In this document: in pieces, positions 1-11,170 of the stretch
How positions within the stretch are numbered: position 1 is the first letter of the stretch
Layout: each line of letters begins with the position of its first letter
Source of the DNA: Aphrocallistes beatrix
Lineage: Eukaryota; Porifera; Hexactinellida; Sceptrulophora; Aphrocallistidae
Reading direction: 5' to 3'
Length of the DNA stretch: 64,000 bases
Assembly: GCA_963281255.1 (NCBI GenBank)
Contig: OY725492.1
Span: 4,083,104-4,147,103, forward strand
Program-made: the position numbers and the translations under genes
Notes under the pieces: model-generated
What the model saw: the letters and a program-made list of their open reading frames with translations, nothing else
What the model was told of the DNA's origin: nothing
Database searches by the model: none

Positions 1-2022
1 CGACGTGTGTGGTCTGTCTCACTTCCCTCTTGTCGCCTGGAACAGCCCGCGTGATTCTCGTCTGAATAGTGGCACCGAAAGCGCGGGCAGTGTTCCAGAG
101 GGGGTCCTCCTCGGGAGGGCGGTTCTTGGGGATGACACCTGTGAAGACGATGTTGGCTCGGCGTAGGATGGAGTGGCGCAGCCAGGGGATGATCTCCTTC
201 AGATCGGGGATGGACAGCTCCTGGTCAGGGGAGGGGTTCTCTCCGTAGGCGGTCTGAATCTCAGAGTACTTCTTGAAGAAGCGCGTGTGTACTGTGGTCA
301 GGATGTCGATGAGGTAGAGCAGGAACTTGTCCGGGTCTGTGATCTCTGGCAGCTTATCTTTGGCCTCTCCTTCCTCCCCCTTCCCTTCCTGAGAAGGAGC
401 GGGATCGGGGGGGATTATTTCGGATTCAGGAAAAGACTCTTTTGCTCCTGATTTCCCTTTCTTCTTCCCAGCTCCACTCTGCTTCCTCTGCTCCCCCGCT
501 TGAGATGAAGAAGTGTTGCTGGAGGAGTTGGAGCTAGATTCTGAACTGTCTGAGGAGTCACTGGAGCTGCTGATGATCAGATGAGAGGTGTCCGAGTTAG
601 TTATAGGACCGATGGGGGCTGTAGGATCCACAGGGACGACAGGATCTACAGGGGGGACAGGATCCACAGGGGCTATAGGGGCGACGGGAGGTATCGGGTC
701 GACAATCGAGAGGGGTGCAGCGGAAAGGGTAGAGAGGGAGGGAGGGTTAATTACAGGTGTGGCAGGATCCGAATCTCCTTCCTTTGAGGGTGTCGGAGTA
801 ACGGGTTCATCTAGATTCAGTGTTTTTTCTGGAGAATCTAGTTTAATATCGGGAGTGTGTGCCACTGGCTGTGAGGAGGATGGGGGATAGTCTATCTGTC
901 CGAGGGGGTCAGGAGAAGTAGGGGGTTGCACCACCTGTGCAGGAGGGTGTCTCGAGGGAACATCAGGGGAATGAATGTCTCCAGTGCCTCCGAAGAATAT
1001 GTATGGCTTCACATGCACCAGGTTGGGACAGCCTGCCCACATGTCTTCACGGTCATCTATGATTGCCACCATTTCGTCTCCGCAAGGAAAGACAGAACGG
1101 ATGGTTGGGAGCTTAGAACGTGAGTCGAAGCACTCATCTCTTGAAATAATCCTCTGAGAGAAGAGTTTCCTAAAGTATGAATATTCGGATTAGGATATTA
1201 GCTAACTCTACTACTACTATGTTGTATTCTATCTTTAGAAAGAAACAAGGAAAATTTCCGGATATATACAGTACAATTGAAATCGATTTGTGAAAGTAAG
1301 CAAGTAATTCTTACTTGTTCTGACCTTTCCGGATCGAGAATCTTTGAGAGAGTGTGTGCGTAGCAGTGAGTGCCCATCGTGAAGATGTAGAGCTCGTAGA
1401 TGGAGGAGATCTTGTTCAGGAACTCGTGCACGAAGGGGCGTAGGCGCGCGTGGTAGCAGAGCGGATAGTTCTTGAGACGGAAGCCGTACACGTCAGGAAG
1501 CCCTGCGGGAATGTTCACATCTGTGGAGGTGTGCACCAGCGTCTGATCCAGATCCACGATCAGGGCGAGTTTCTTCTGCCTCAGCAACCGGAGCTTGTCC
1601 TCTTTCGCTAGATCCTCGGCCTGCTTTTTCGACACCAGTATCTGAGGGACGCCGAGTACGATGGGGATGCTAGCTATCTGGTCTGTTTGGCCGCTATCGT
1701 CGCCTGACTGTAGGTTGTCTCCGCACAGACTGCACATGCCACACACCACCTCAGGGTGCTCACAGTTCTTCTGTAGCTCGCAGATGATGGCTTTGTTGTA
1801 GAGGGTGCCGCCCTCTCCTATCAGTACCCGGTAGAGGAGACCCACTGAAGAGGCCAGGAACTTGGAAACTTTCGTCTGGTTCAAAGGTCGGTACTCGAAG
1901 AGGACACTCCCAATCTTCACCTGTTCTCCCTCCCTCACACGCCAGCTCAGGAGCTCATGAGCCCCGGACTTTGAGAATTTTATCGCTTGAAGAGATTTTA
2001 GCTCTGTGGGAGATGACGTCAT
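1..2022 (-). CDS. CTDP1: RNA polymerase II CTD phosphatase FCP1 (CTDP1), 3' end missing
   Basis: Dephosphorylates the C-terminal repeats of RNA polymerase II in the nucleus so the enzyme can be recycled. Two exons are visible: 1315-2022, then 1-1153, joined in phase 0 (donor GTAAGA, acceptor CTCTCAG); the gene runs off the left edge. I start at the ATG at 2022 (MTSSPTELK). In order: an N-terminal biotinyl-lipoyl-like domain; four cysteines in CGMCSLCGD and nearby; the HAD-type FCPH domain with catalytic DLDQTLVHT (DxDxT) followed by the YIFTMGTHCYAHTL block; after the splice RIISRDECFD and VAIIDDREDMW (the second acidic HAD motif). Then follows a long Ser/Pro/Asp-rich linker and the start of the BRCT domain (IVFTGVIPKNRPPEEDPLWN, near position 100). 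The linker holds a degenerate PVDP repeat at roughly 590-720. About 620 residues are in the window; what is missing is the rest of BRCT and the TFIIF-binding tail. Confidence 0.95.
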
Positions 2023-2715
2023 GATCACAATAACGATTTTCTATAAATCTTGGAACAACCTATGAGCGGTTTCTCTCCTATTTATACTTTTTGCTGCAAG
2101 CGCTGACCTATAGTATAACACAGCAGTGTTCTGCTATATTGTAAGATCTTACCAATGCGCTCTTATCAGCTTACCATGCATTCAAAATCATCTCACTTCA
2201 CTGCATCGATTTTAATATACGTCCCTCCCATTTCCATTCGATGCAACGAATTGTTCAGGGATGTGCTTGCTACATCGTCAGATACTATTGCAAATTTGTG
2301 TCTAATTTGAATAAATATTTTCTTAGATAGATCGCTGTAATATATTATCTTGGTTTAGAGCTCAAGATAGATGGAATTTTAAGCTTTCGAGATATTAAAG
2401 AAAGTGTACTTTACTGAATACTTGAATAATCACTCCCCTAAAGAGGGTGCTGAACCTTTTTTTGCTGCCCCTTAGAATAAAGTGACCATTCTCTCTTTGA
2501 TTTATCTAATCACTTGAGTGGTTATATTCATTGAATTAATATATTTTATCAGATGATAAATGGGACTAGAAATTTATCGCCCCGGGCACTTACTATCTGA
2601 AGATATTTTATAGATAACGTATTTAGTTAATAAATTTATTGATGATGAGATTAATGTTATTAGAAGAGCAATTTGGTTGCTCTTACTAGAACTTAGTTGA
2701 AAGATTATATTGTTA
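2023..2715. other. Intergenic, upstream of CTDP1
   Basis: AT-rich DNA upstream of CTDP1. I see no coding potential and no repeat that I can delimit. It ends at the 8-bp target duplication of the hAT-type element. Confidence 0.6.
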
Positions 2716-4497
2716 GACTAAAGCAGTGGCGGGCAACCTTAATCCTTAAGTGGGCCATAAATGGGGCCCGCGAGGGGTCTCGCGGACCCCAAATCTGTCA
2801 GTCCTTGCTACGGTCACATCACCATGGCCGTAGCAAGAACTGACATTAGAAACCTACAGGGTGTCTCAAAAGTTCTGCAACAAATTTTGCAGGATTTGCA
2901 TGCAAGGGGGCAATCTGGGATATCTGAATTTGAAAGGGGGCAGGCACTAGATCACATCTCTTCATTTAACGCTTCATTGTATTTCTAGGGGGCACTTGAA
3001 TGAGTAGGGGGGTCAAGTGCCCCCCCTACCACCCTCTGTATGAAACCCTGTATTATACATAGATAAATAGATCGAACATCCGATACCTCATTTTAATCAA
3101 AAATAGTGAGGATTATCTTAATTATTTGGCATTCCAATGGCCTGTATTTCTCAATTTATTTGCAATGATGGATCATATATTTCATTATCTCTTAAAGAAT
3201 ATTTTTTAACTCAATAAAAAATCTCACATCCCAGCTACATTATATGGCTATACTTTAAAAAGACTCGTTCTTATCGAAGATTACTTCAGCTTCCAATTTA
3301 TATATTGGTTTATTTTAAAAGGACAATTATTGTGGTTCCTACATTAGATTTTTTGTGCATCGGTTTAGGGTAGTGTCGAAAAGTTGGAATCTCCCCATTG
3401 AAAATGGCTTAAAACTAAATTTGGAGAATAAAAGTTGTGAAAATCGTAGAATAAGGTCATTAAAAGGTTAAATAATTAAGAACCAATGTGAAAAAGTAAA
3501 CGGGAGGTGTTCAATAGTATTGCTCGTGTTGAAAAAATATCATGCTACTTTTAGTGGATTTTTTGTCAATTTTCGCCACTCAAAAAGTGGGACAAAAATG
3601 GTAGTAAACCACTTCAAAACATAGTATTCCCTCAGCCTCAAACTATAATACTTCAGAAAATTCAATCTATATGTTAGTTGATGCGTAGAATTCGATGGAG
3701 GGATCAGTTTTAATCTAAATTTGCTCAGAACTGAAATATATCAAAGGGAACCCGAAAAATCACGTTCAAAGGGACTACCTTAAACCGATGTACAAAAATA
3801 TAATGTAGGAACCACAACAATTGTCCTTGTAAAATAAACCAATATACAAATTGGAAGCTGATCCCCTAAGGAATACAATAGACAAATAGAAAATATCCTA
3901 TTTTCACTATCATTTGAGATACAGATTTGGGATGAGAACTTTTTGAATGCCCTAAGTATTATTTTAGTATTATGAATCAATTACAGAATATAGAAGTGAT
4001 TGATGTAATATTTCATTAGAAAAATAGTGATCTTCAAACTTAACACTTTTGAGCTCCAAATTTTTGAGTAATTAGTATGTACTAATTATATAAAATTTTT
4101 GAGTTGGGCTCATTTCTATGCTAGAAGGGTGCTAGATTTCATTTATGGGGGCTAATTTGGAATACAATCAAGTGATCTTAGTCAAATTAACAAAGTAAAA
4201 TTGGTTGTTGCAGAACTTTTGAGACACCCTGTATATGGAAGGAATGTTACAACTAAAATTATACTTATAAAAGCAAAAATAAGTAAAATAAATTGAATCA
4301 TCATATAATGATTATAGAAAATATATTGATATTCAGCATCAATTTCATACCAAAATTAGGCGGGCCCATTTTGTATTACAATCACTAACACGCGGGATCC
4401 ATAATAGAGTGTTTTGGAAGAGTCGCGGGCCATCAAATTTAGTCTCGTGGGCCCCAAATGGCCCGCGGGCCCCAGGTTGCCCACCGCTGGACTAAAG
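2716..4497. mobile_element. hAT-type non-autonomous transposon with 8-bp target duplication
   Basis: The element spans 2724-4489. It begins CAGTGGCGGGCAACC and ends GGTTGCCCACCGCTG, short imperfect terminal inverted repeats of the hAT type. Both sides carry the identical 8-bp sequence GACTAAAG (2716-2723 and 4490-4497), the target-site length expected of hAT transposases. No transposase is present. The outer parts are rich in GGGCCCGCG-like sequence (subterminal, near 2755-2790 and 4375-4475). The left arm holds a 50-bp hairpin at 2796-2845, with 18-nt stems (17 of 18 paired) and a 14-nt loop. Most of the length is a second element inserted at 2857-4231; without it the hAT copy would be only about 390 bp. 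Confidence 0.9.
2855..4233. mobile_element. Tc1/mariner-type non-autonomous element nested in the hAT copy
   Basis: Terminal inverted repeats of 27 bp are perfect: CAGGGTGTCTCAAAAGTTCT... at 2857-2883 and its exact complement at 4205-4231. TA flanks both ends (2855-2856, 4232-4233), the Tc1/mariner target signature. No transposase ORF of useful length is found; the short ORFs inside do not resemble DDE/D proteins. A second inverted pair lies inside: about 3288-3372 pairs with about 3774-3858 (most bases match), giving the element a fold-back structure. Because it interrupts a hAT element with an intact target duplication, it must be the younger insertion. Perfect termini suggest recent movement. 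Confidence 0.88.
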
Positions 4498-4865
4498 AAA
4501 GCGTTTATCTGTAAAACTCATTGGTAAATTCTACTACAACACTTATCTGTATTTGATAAAATGGAAGTTGGTGGCGATAGTCACCGAAACAAACTATTGG
4601 TCTAGTCTACCAGGCCCGGCGGAAGAAACTTTTTCATTTGGGTTATAGCCGAACCGCAGTATATCATTTGAGAGATGCATCTCGGAATTAATTTAATGAA
4701 TAGCTACGAGACATATCGTCGTCAAGTAAAAGCTGTCAGAACTAGAGTGTGAACTTTCATATTTTAAAATAAGGAAATACTTTACCATAGGGTATCAAAT
4801 ATACATAGTGTAGGTGTGGGGTCGGGCTAAATTCAAAATGTCTGAATGAACCTAGCAGAACTAAT
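4498..4865. other. Intergenic between hAT element and CLC gene 3' end
   Basis: About 370 bp, AT-rich. It lies downstream of the CLC stop codon and probably includes that gene's 3' UTR. Nothing else is recognised. Confidence 0.5.
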
Positions 4866-7646
4866 TTAATCACTGGGAGTGTCTTGCTCTATTATGATAG
4901 TCTCGTCGCCCAAAGGTTTGTTCTTCCGGCTGAAAGTGGCGAGAATATTCCTGAACTTCCCAGAGGAATACCTCCTTCTTCTGATGGAAGTGTCTTTAGA
5001 AGAAGTCTCAATGGCAGACCTAATTTCCTTCAGCGTAACCATCCCGACGAGTCTGCCTCCTTCTGTGACGTAGGAGTGGTTGAGGGAGAGGAGAGCAAAC
5101 AGTGTGTGCACTTTGAGGAGAGAGGTCTTTTCAACTAGTTGGAAGGGAGCCGCATCTACCATCGACTCATCAATCTCTATCACCATGGTGTCGAGCTCCT
5201 CAAGGTTGTCTTCATCATGAATAACGTCCTCTTCTTTCACTTCCCCGATCGGAGTCATCGTAATCTCGTCGCTATCTCCGTTATGCTCTGGCGAAGGAGA
5301 GTAGACCTCTTTAAACTTGGTGACGTGATCTGTGTAGATGCCTTCTAGGAGGGAGCGCTTCACGGATCCGATCAGGAAGCGAGAGGCAGAATTGTCCAAC
5401 ACGGGATAGGAAGGGAGGTTGGTGGAGGAGATAAGGTACTTCAACTCGCGATACGTGCTACGCGTCGTGATGGTGGGGACGTTGGTACGCATGAAGTGCT
5501 TCACGATTGTAGTCCCGGCGAGGTCTGGCGGGAGTTCGGGGAGGTAGGGCAGCTTCTTGAGCAGGATCACGCTGTCGTAGAAAGATGGCTGCAAGCGCTG
5601 TGCCACTGCGTTAGCGAGCAGAACCGCGATCAGCACGGGCAGCACGTGAGTAATCTGTCCGGTCAGTTCGAACACGATCACAGAAGTTGAGATGGTGTGT
5701 GTCACAGCGCCAGTTACAGCTGCTGCCCCGATGACTGCATACGCCCCGGGGACAATCGTGTTATTATTGAACCCGTCCATGAACGCGTATGTCATTCCCT
5801 CCCCTACCAACCGTCCGAATGCCGCCCCCACCACGAACACCGGTAGAAATACCCCCGCGGGAACCGGCAGTCCGATGCTAAGTGCAGTGAATACCAGCCG
5901 GGTTATAATGAACAGGACGAGAGTAACGAAAATGTTTGGATTATGCCAGACGGACAGAATCTGCTCCAACTCGTCAGTCTTGTCCCTCATCGTGCTGGCA
6001 GTCGACCAGCTGTAGTTAGAGAACAGCTGTTCCAGGGCGTTCCGCATTGGGAGACGACCACCGCAAAACCTATAAATAGTGGATTACTAAATCGTTGTTA
6101 GTTGTAGTTTTGAGAAACTTACATTCCAAACCCGGGCGGGAATGTGATTAGAGCATAGACCACAACGATGATGGTGGGGTAGAGGTAGACGTGACACTGC
6201 AGCCACTTGAGCCACTTCTTGTACCTTCGGAGGAGAAGGATGATGGACTTGTGTAGCCACACGAAGAAGGCGCCAATGAATCCGGACGCGATACCCAGCA
6301 GACTGAATACCACGAGCTCCACCGGATCGAACGGGTAGTCCGGTCTGAAGTGAGTGACGAAGAGAGCTGTGATGGTGGCTTGGGACTTGATGGCGATTCC
6401 GATCAGAGAGAAGACGAAGGAGCCGCACACCGCCCCGAAGAATCCCCGCCAATACTGACGGACGGCGAAGTAAGTAGCTGCAGAGACACCGACTCAACTT
6501 TAAAACACACAAAATCAACTACACAGAATGAATTCCTGGGGGCATGCCTAATTTTCGGGACGGGACGGGTTAAGATACCTAATTTCCGGGACGGTATCCC
6601 GTCCCGTCCCATAAATTAGGTATCTAGATTTTCCGGGACGGTCCCGTCCCGTCCCGGAAATTAGGCATGCCCATTCCTGGTAAAGGTATCTTGTTCGAGT
6701 TCATTTGATTTTGTCCAGTTTAACCAGGTTGTTCACTGTCCTGTGCAAAACCGATTTTGGACGGACAAAACTCAGCCCTGCATGCGCGGAACTGACCTGT
6801 GACTTCAATGCTGAACAGCACACCTCCAATCGGAGCTGCGAAGTTGCACGCCACTCCCACTGCACAGGCAGCAGCCAGCAGCTCATTGGAGAAGACTTCG
6901 TTGGAGTAGATGGAGCGGAAGCTTGTCAGGAAGTAGCTCAGCCAGTGAGCTATTATGCTGGAGAGATGCACGAACGGACCCTCTTTCCCGATCGGCAGTC
7001 CTGAGCCAGATGTAGCCACCAGTCCGCCGATCTTAGCTATGAAGGTCTGCAGGGACAGGTAGTCTATCAGCCGCACGCCTCTCAAGATGGACTTCATTTC
7101 CGGTATTCCGGATCCGATGGCGTTTGTTGAGATTAGCTTAGTGAAGCCGACAGCAAACAGCAGGAGAATCAGCGAAGAGGAGACCCACACGAAGAACTAT
7201 AAATAGAATCCATGACTAGAAATGTGTGAGATGTTGTCTCAGTTCGCGTTAATCCATATTCCAAAGCATGGAACTATAAAGGCTTTCACACAACTCACAG
7301 ATAGAAACACATTCAGCTGGTAGGCATGGTCGTATATCCTGAGTCTCGCTATGTTGATCGAGTCTATCAAATAATCAACTCCAGCACTCAGCAGTGCCAT
7401 CAACACGCCCAGGATGATCAGGATCACCCAGTCGTAGCCAACTTTGTAGCGCAGGAAATTGAGCACAGCTCGCGGGAACTTGGTGTACTTCCTCCATCTC
7501 CTGCCGCTGAAGTATTTGCTGGTAGACAGTGAGAATTGGAAACCAGAGTTTCTCCGCTCCTTAGCCAGGTTGGCACTGAAGTTAGAAAGTTCTCCCTTGA
7601 ACGCCCCGTGAGTGAGACTCTCCTCATACTTATACCCTTCCGACAT
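4866..7646 (-). CDS. Voltage-gated chloride channel, CLC-1/2/K type
   Basis: Membrane chloride channel. Four exons with consistent phases: 7299-7646, 6797-7196, 6123-6477, 4866-6069 (768 residues, stop TAA). The start is the ATG at 7646 (MSEGYKYEE); upstream in-frame codons are not ATG. Ion-path motifs are present: GSGIPEMK near residue 142, GKEGPFVH near 184 (the gating glutamate), and [10 protein letters not shown] with [12 protein letters not shown] in the last exon. The position that holds the proton glutamate in CLC exchangers reads SIEVTATYF, that is E-V, as in the channel branch (CLC-1, -2, -K), so a channel rather than an exchanger is inferred. The cytosolic tail has two CBS domains (about residues 550-605 and 675-730; [25 protein letters not shown]) separated by an acidic linker. 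Slightly shorter than vertebrate CLC-2. The third intron (6478-6796) holds a 133-bp MITE. Confidence 0.95.
6532..6680. mobile_element. 133-bp MITE with 8-bp target duplication in a CLC intron
   Basis: The element at 6540-6672 starts GGGCATGCCTAATTTTCGGG and ends with the near-complement CCCGGAAATTAGGCATGCCC. It is bounded by the identical octamer ATTCCTGG (6532-6539, 6673-6680). The interior repeats GGGACGGGACGGG and CCCGTCCCGTCCC in both orientations, so the single strand could fold along nearly its whole length. Eight-base duplications are usual for hAT-type transposases; no protein is encoded. It lies wholly within an intron and does not disturb splice sites. Confidence 0.85.
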
Positions 7647-7878
7647 TGTATTAGCTAGCAATAACTAATACCAGCTCTCAGTATAGAACCTAGCTATATC
7701 TAACGAAATTGTTTACGTCTGAAGTTAGTACAAAACCAAGTTAAAACAAAAACTACACTCAAACGGAATATTGAGCTAAAGTAGGCGGTGAATAATATCC
7801 AATATAACGTTGTATAAGAGTAGACATGTGTTCAGATCAGAGACCCGGTAAGGACAGGTAAGAGCTAGCAAGCAAATC

Positions 7879-7896
7879 TACACACACACACACACG
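7879..7896. repeat. (CA)n microsatellite
   Basis: A short CA dinucleotide run between the CLC promoter side and the TRIM37 stop codon. The gap between the two genes (7647-7956) is otherwise featureless. Confidence 0.8.
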
Positions 7897-7956
7897 CACT
7901 AAAATAAGCTAACGTTAAACGCAACTGACACAACACAACAATGACGTCATAACTAA

Positions 7957-10900
7957 CTACTCAGGGGGCTGTAAATCAGAAATCGAGTCATGTGTATCTG
8001 TCTCTTCCCCAGAAAACAGATCACAGTTCTGTCCATCCTCTGCCTCGCTGGAGTTGCTGCCGTACCCGATGAGGGGGAGGATGTCCAATGGGTCGGGGGA
8101 GCTGTCTCTTCGGCGGTTGGCGTCCTGGCCCACTGGCGGGGAGGGGGCTCTGAGGGAGGAGGGGATCAGACCGAGGAGTGGGTTGTTGCTGACGTCTCTG
8201 AGACAGGCGAGAATCTTGGCCTGAATGTTCGGGAAGTTGGAGGATAGGGAGTCAGTGTATCGGGTTGCAAAAACGAAGTGGTCCTGAGAGGAAGTGTCAA
8301 GTGTCTCCTCCTGTAAGCCCACCTCTCCCAGCTGTTCCACCTCTCCAGAGGTGTCAGCGGGTGTCGCATCCGCAGGAGACTGTGCGTCCGCCGCATAGTC
8401 CCAGTAGGTCTCAGGGAGGGGACTGTCCAGGGAGTGGATGGAGAGGTCCGATCCGCTGGAAGAGGAGGCATCATTCGGGTCCTGTGGGGACTCTTGGGGG
8501 TGGGAGAAGGGGGTGAGTGGAGAAATGTTGCGGGTGAGGGCGAGAGGATCAGCTACTCGGTCTGAGGTAGCCTCAGATACGAGGGTAATGTCCAACTCCT
8601 CACGGGCACCCATCTCCTCTCCGTCTGACAGTCGGATGTCCTCCAGCTGGGAGTTCAGGTCGGACTCCCCCATGGACTCCTGGCTGTCAGGAATGACCAG
8701 AGCTGAGGAGAGGAAGTTCTCTTCCGGGGCGGAAGAGGAGGACTGCTCGTCGTCTGAGGCGGGAGCTAACACCTCCACTAAGGGTTCGGAATGGTCGAAT
8801 TGTCGTGAAGGTGTGAAGAGGAAAGCTCTGTCCAGCTGTTCTGAAGTCAGCTGCTCCCTTTCCTTCTTCCCCAAACCCTACAAACGTACAATTAAAATCA
8901 GCTAAAGCATCGAATGCAGTAAACACAATTACGGCAGAACTCGGAATATCACATCATAAGACGTACTCTTTTCTCTGAACCAAAATTCATATAGAGATTG
9001 CCATATAATGTCAACTCGGTTAGTACGTACTTTTTCCCGCTTCCCAGTAGGGTACGTCGTATGGAGTTCTACTGTGTTATAAACTAACCTCGTGCTTACT
9101 GTTTCCCTCATCTTCTGGAGGTGTTGCGAGAGATTCAGAGGCTCTATTCTCTTGGCTCCACCTCTCCTCCATCCCCACCATCTGCTCCCTCAGAGAGGAC
9201 ACCTGCTTCTGCAGCTGCACGCTGTCGTGGTAGAAGGTGGGGGACCTCACGGAGAACTGGAGCTTCAGGTTGTCCTCCACCGAGTCCACGTACCCCTTCG
9301 TCACCAGGTGCTCCAGTCTGTAGAAGCGGTTGTACCCCCAGCACTCGCCGGGCTCGAACTCGGAGGAGAACTCTCGATAGATGGTGCGTTCTGAGTTGCC
9401 GGATATATGGACCATGGACACGCGGTACTCGTACTTGGCAGAGCCTGGGAATCCGGAGTGCAGCTCCAGGAATACTGAGAGGAACTCTCCTTTGAAGATC
9501 CCATTTCCATCAGGGTACACCTAGTACAGTTATCCAGCGTCAGTCACAAATTCATCATTACAACTTCGCTCAGAGAATACAGTTGAAACTCTGGTACACT
9601 CGTTAATGGGGTTAATACTGTGAGGATAAGGACGCACTTTTAGTTTCCAGACTTGGCCGTGTAGGGTGAGAGGGGGCGAGTAGATGGGGGCGCCCCTCCT
9701 CCTCAGGGAACCGAAATCCTCAATCACGAACTCTCCATCCATGTAGCCAGGTATCAGCTCATTCACAATATGCAGCTCCTTCCCCACAGGGCTGATGATT
9801 GCCGCGGGTGAATTTGACAGCTGGGATAACATTCCTAACAGCTCCTGGAGTATCTCAGGAGAGGAACGGATCAACTCGCTCTTCGCATTCGTCTCGATCT
9901 TGTTCAAGACCTCTCCTATCTTCTGCTCAACCAAGTTACTCTCTTTCTGAAGACTCGACTGCTGGTTCTTAAGCTTAGTTATCTGTGAGCTGATCTGGAT
10001 ATCGATGCGAGAGGAGATATCCTTCATCACCTACAGTTAGCAAATAAAGCATCGTGGCCATACGCTGTACAACTAAATCAAGCATTCAATAGGACCTTGT
10101 TGATCTGCTTGATGTGACTCTCCCTCTCCTGATTGTACGCGCTCAGCTGTCTGTCTATGTCGGAGGCTGAGTCGTGTATCGCCGTGAGTCGCTTCTTCAG
10201 ATTGTTCACCTCCTCGTACAGACTCTTTTTGTGTCTCTCGTAGATATCCGACACCGGCTGGAAGTCGTGGTTGGCGTGTTCGCCCGCCCATAGGGCGCAC
10301 TGGTGGCAGACACAGAACCCGCACGTCACGCAGTACACACTCAGCTACATAAGTTGGAATGTTAACCATTTGGTTATTCAAATTGAGAATATTTTCCATT
10401 CAAATAGTTTTATATTTCTAATATAATCATGGTTTCTCTATTTTTGTGAATGACTTATTAGAATATTTGCATTAATTATTGACAAAATGTTATTTACTTC
10501 ATAAATAGAAATACAGTCGACTCCGCTTAATAGGGTCACTGTTTAATCAGGTCACCGCTTAATCGGGCCACTTTTGGCAGGACCGGAATAACTCTCACAC
10601 ATAGAAACTAATACAAAATATTTTCGGTTAATAGGGTTCCCCGCTTAATCGGGGCAAAATGTCCTTTGACCGATGTGACCCGATTAAGTGGAGTCGACTG
10701 TATAACTATTTGAATGGGAAATATTGGCGTCTACAAATAGATTGGTAGGGGAGTGCATACTACGTATAGATACAGTAGATAGACGTCGTGTGTCTGTTTT
10801 TCAATTGAAATTGAGTGTAAAATTGCAACAGAGTATGATGAGAGCAGTGAACAACCTGCTCTGAGTGTGTCGCGCACTGGTCCTTCGTGAGGGCGTCCTT

Positions 10901-11170
10901 CTTCGCCTGACTGCTCTTCAGCTGTCCCAACAGGTCATCCACCCATCTGCACTTCACAAGTTCGTGCAGCAGGAGGCTGCACCTGCAGTGAGGACAGCTG
11001 GGCTTCTGTTCCATCAACCAGCGACGGATGCACTGGAAGCAGCACATCTTGCTGCACTTAGGACAGAGCCGAGTGTCCTGCAGCCTGCCTAGGCAGATGT
11101 AGCAGCGGAATACCTCCTCTAGGTTAGTGATGTAATCTGTGAGATTGTCTGGAGAGAGCGAGATTGCCAT
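7957..11170 (-). CDS. TRIM37: E3 ubiquitin ligase TRIM37
   Basis: RING-type ubiquitin ligase known from vertebrates to act at centrosomes and peroxisomes. Five exons: 10856-11170, 10096-10344, 9638-10030, 9089-9520, 7957-8877; all joins are phase 0, giving 769 residues (human TRIM37 is about 960). Domains: RING C3HC4 at about residues 20-62 (CYICLGRLQDTRLCPKC, CCFQCIRRWL, CPHCRC); B-box around 97-130 (CATHSEQ, then CHQCALWAGEHANHDF); coiled coil about 135-240; MATH/TRAF domain about 285-430 (GNGIFKGEFLSVFLELHSG, KYEYRVSMVH, GECWGYNRFYRL, VRSPTFY). The RING followed by MATH order is diagnostic of TRIM37. The last exon is low-complexity Ser/Asp/Glu-rich. The first donor (CAG then GTTGTT) is weak; I chose it because it alone keeps the B-box in frame. 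The fourth donor is GAG then GTTAGT. The second intron-side gap 10345-10855 carries a pogo-like MITE. Confidence 0.95.
10512..10702. mobile_element. Pogo-like MITE, copy 1 (187 bp, TA target)
   Basis: Located in the first TRIM37 intron. The element spans 10514-10700, begins CAGTCGACTCCGCTTAAT and ends ATTAAGTGGAGTCGACTG, with TA on both sides. The interior repeats a CGCTTAATNGGG motif several times in both orientations. TA duplication with CAGTCGA-type ends fits pogo/Tigger members of the Tc1/mariner group. No protein is encoded. Confidence 0.85.

Noticed and set aside
2761..3980. Short ORFs within the nested transposons
   Set aside because: No DDE/D or hAT dimerisation motif; the elements are non-autonomous.
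8438..8905. 155-codon plus-strand ORF opposite the last TRIM37 exon
   Set aside because: Exact antisense of a well-supported coding exon with low-complexity Ser-rich sequence; no domain.
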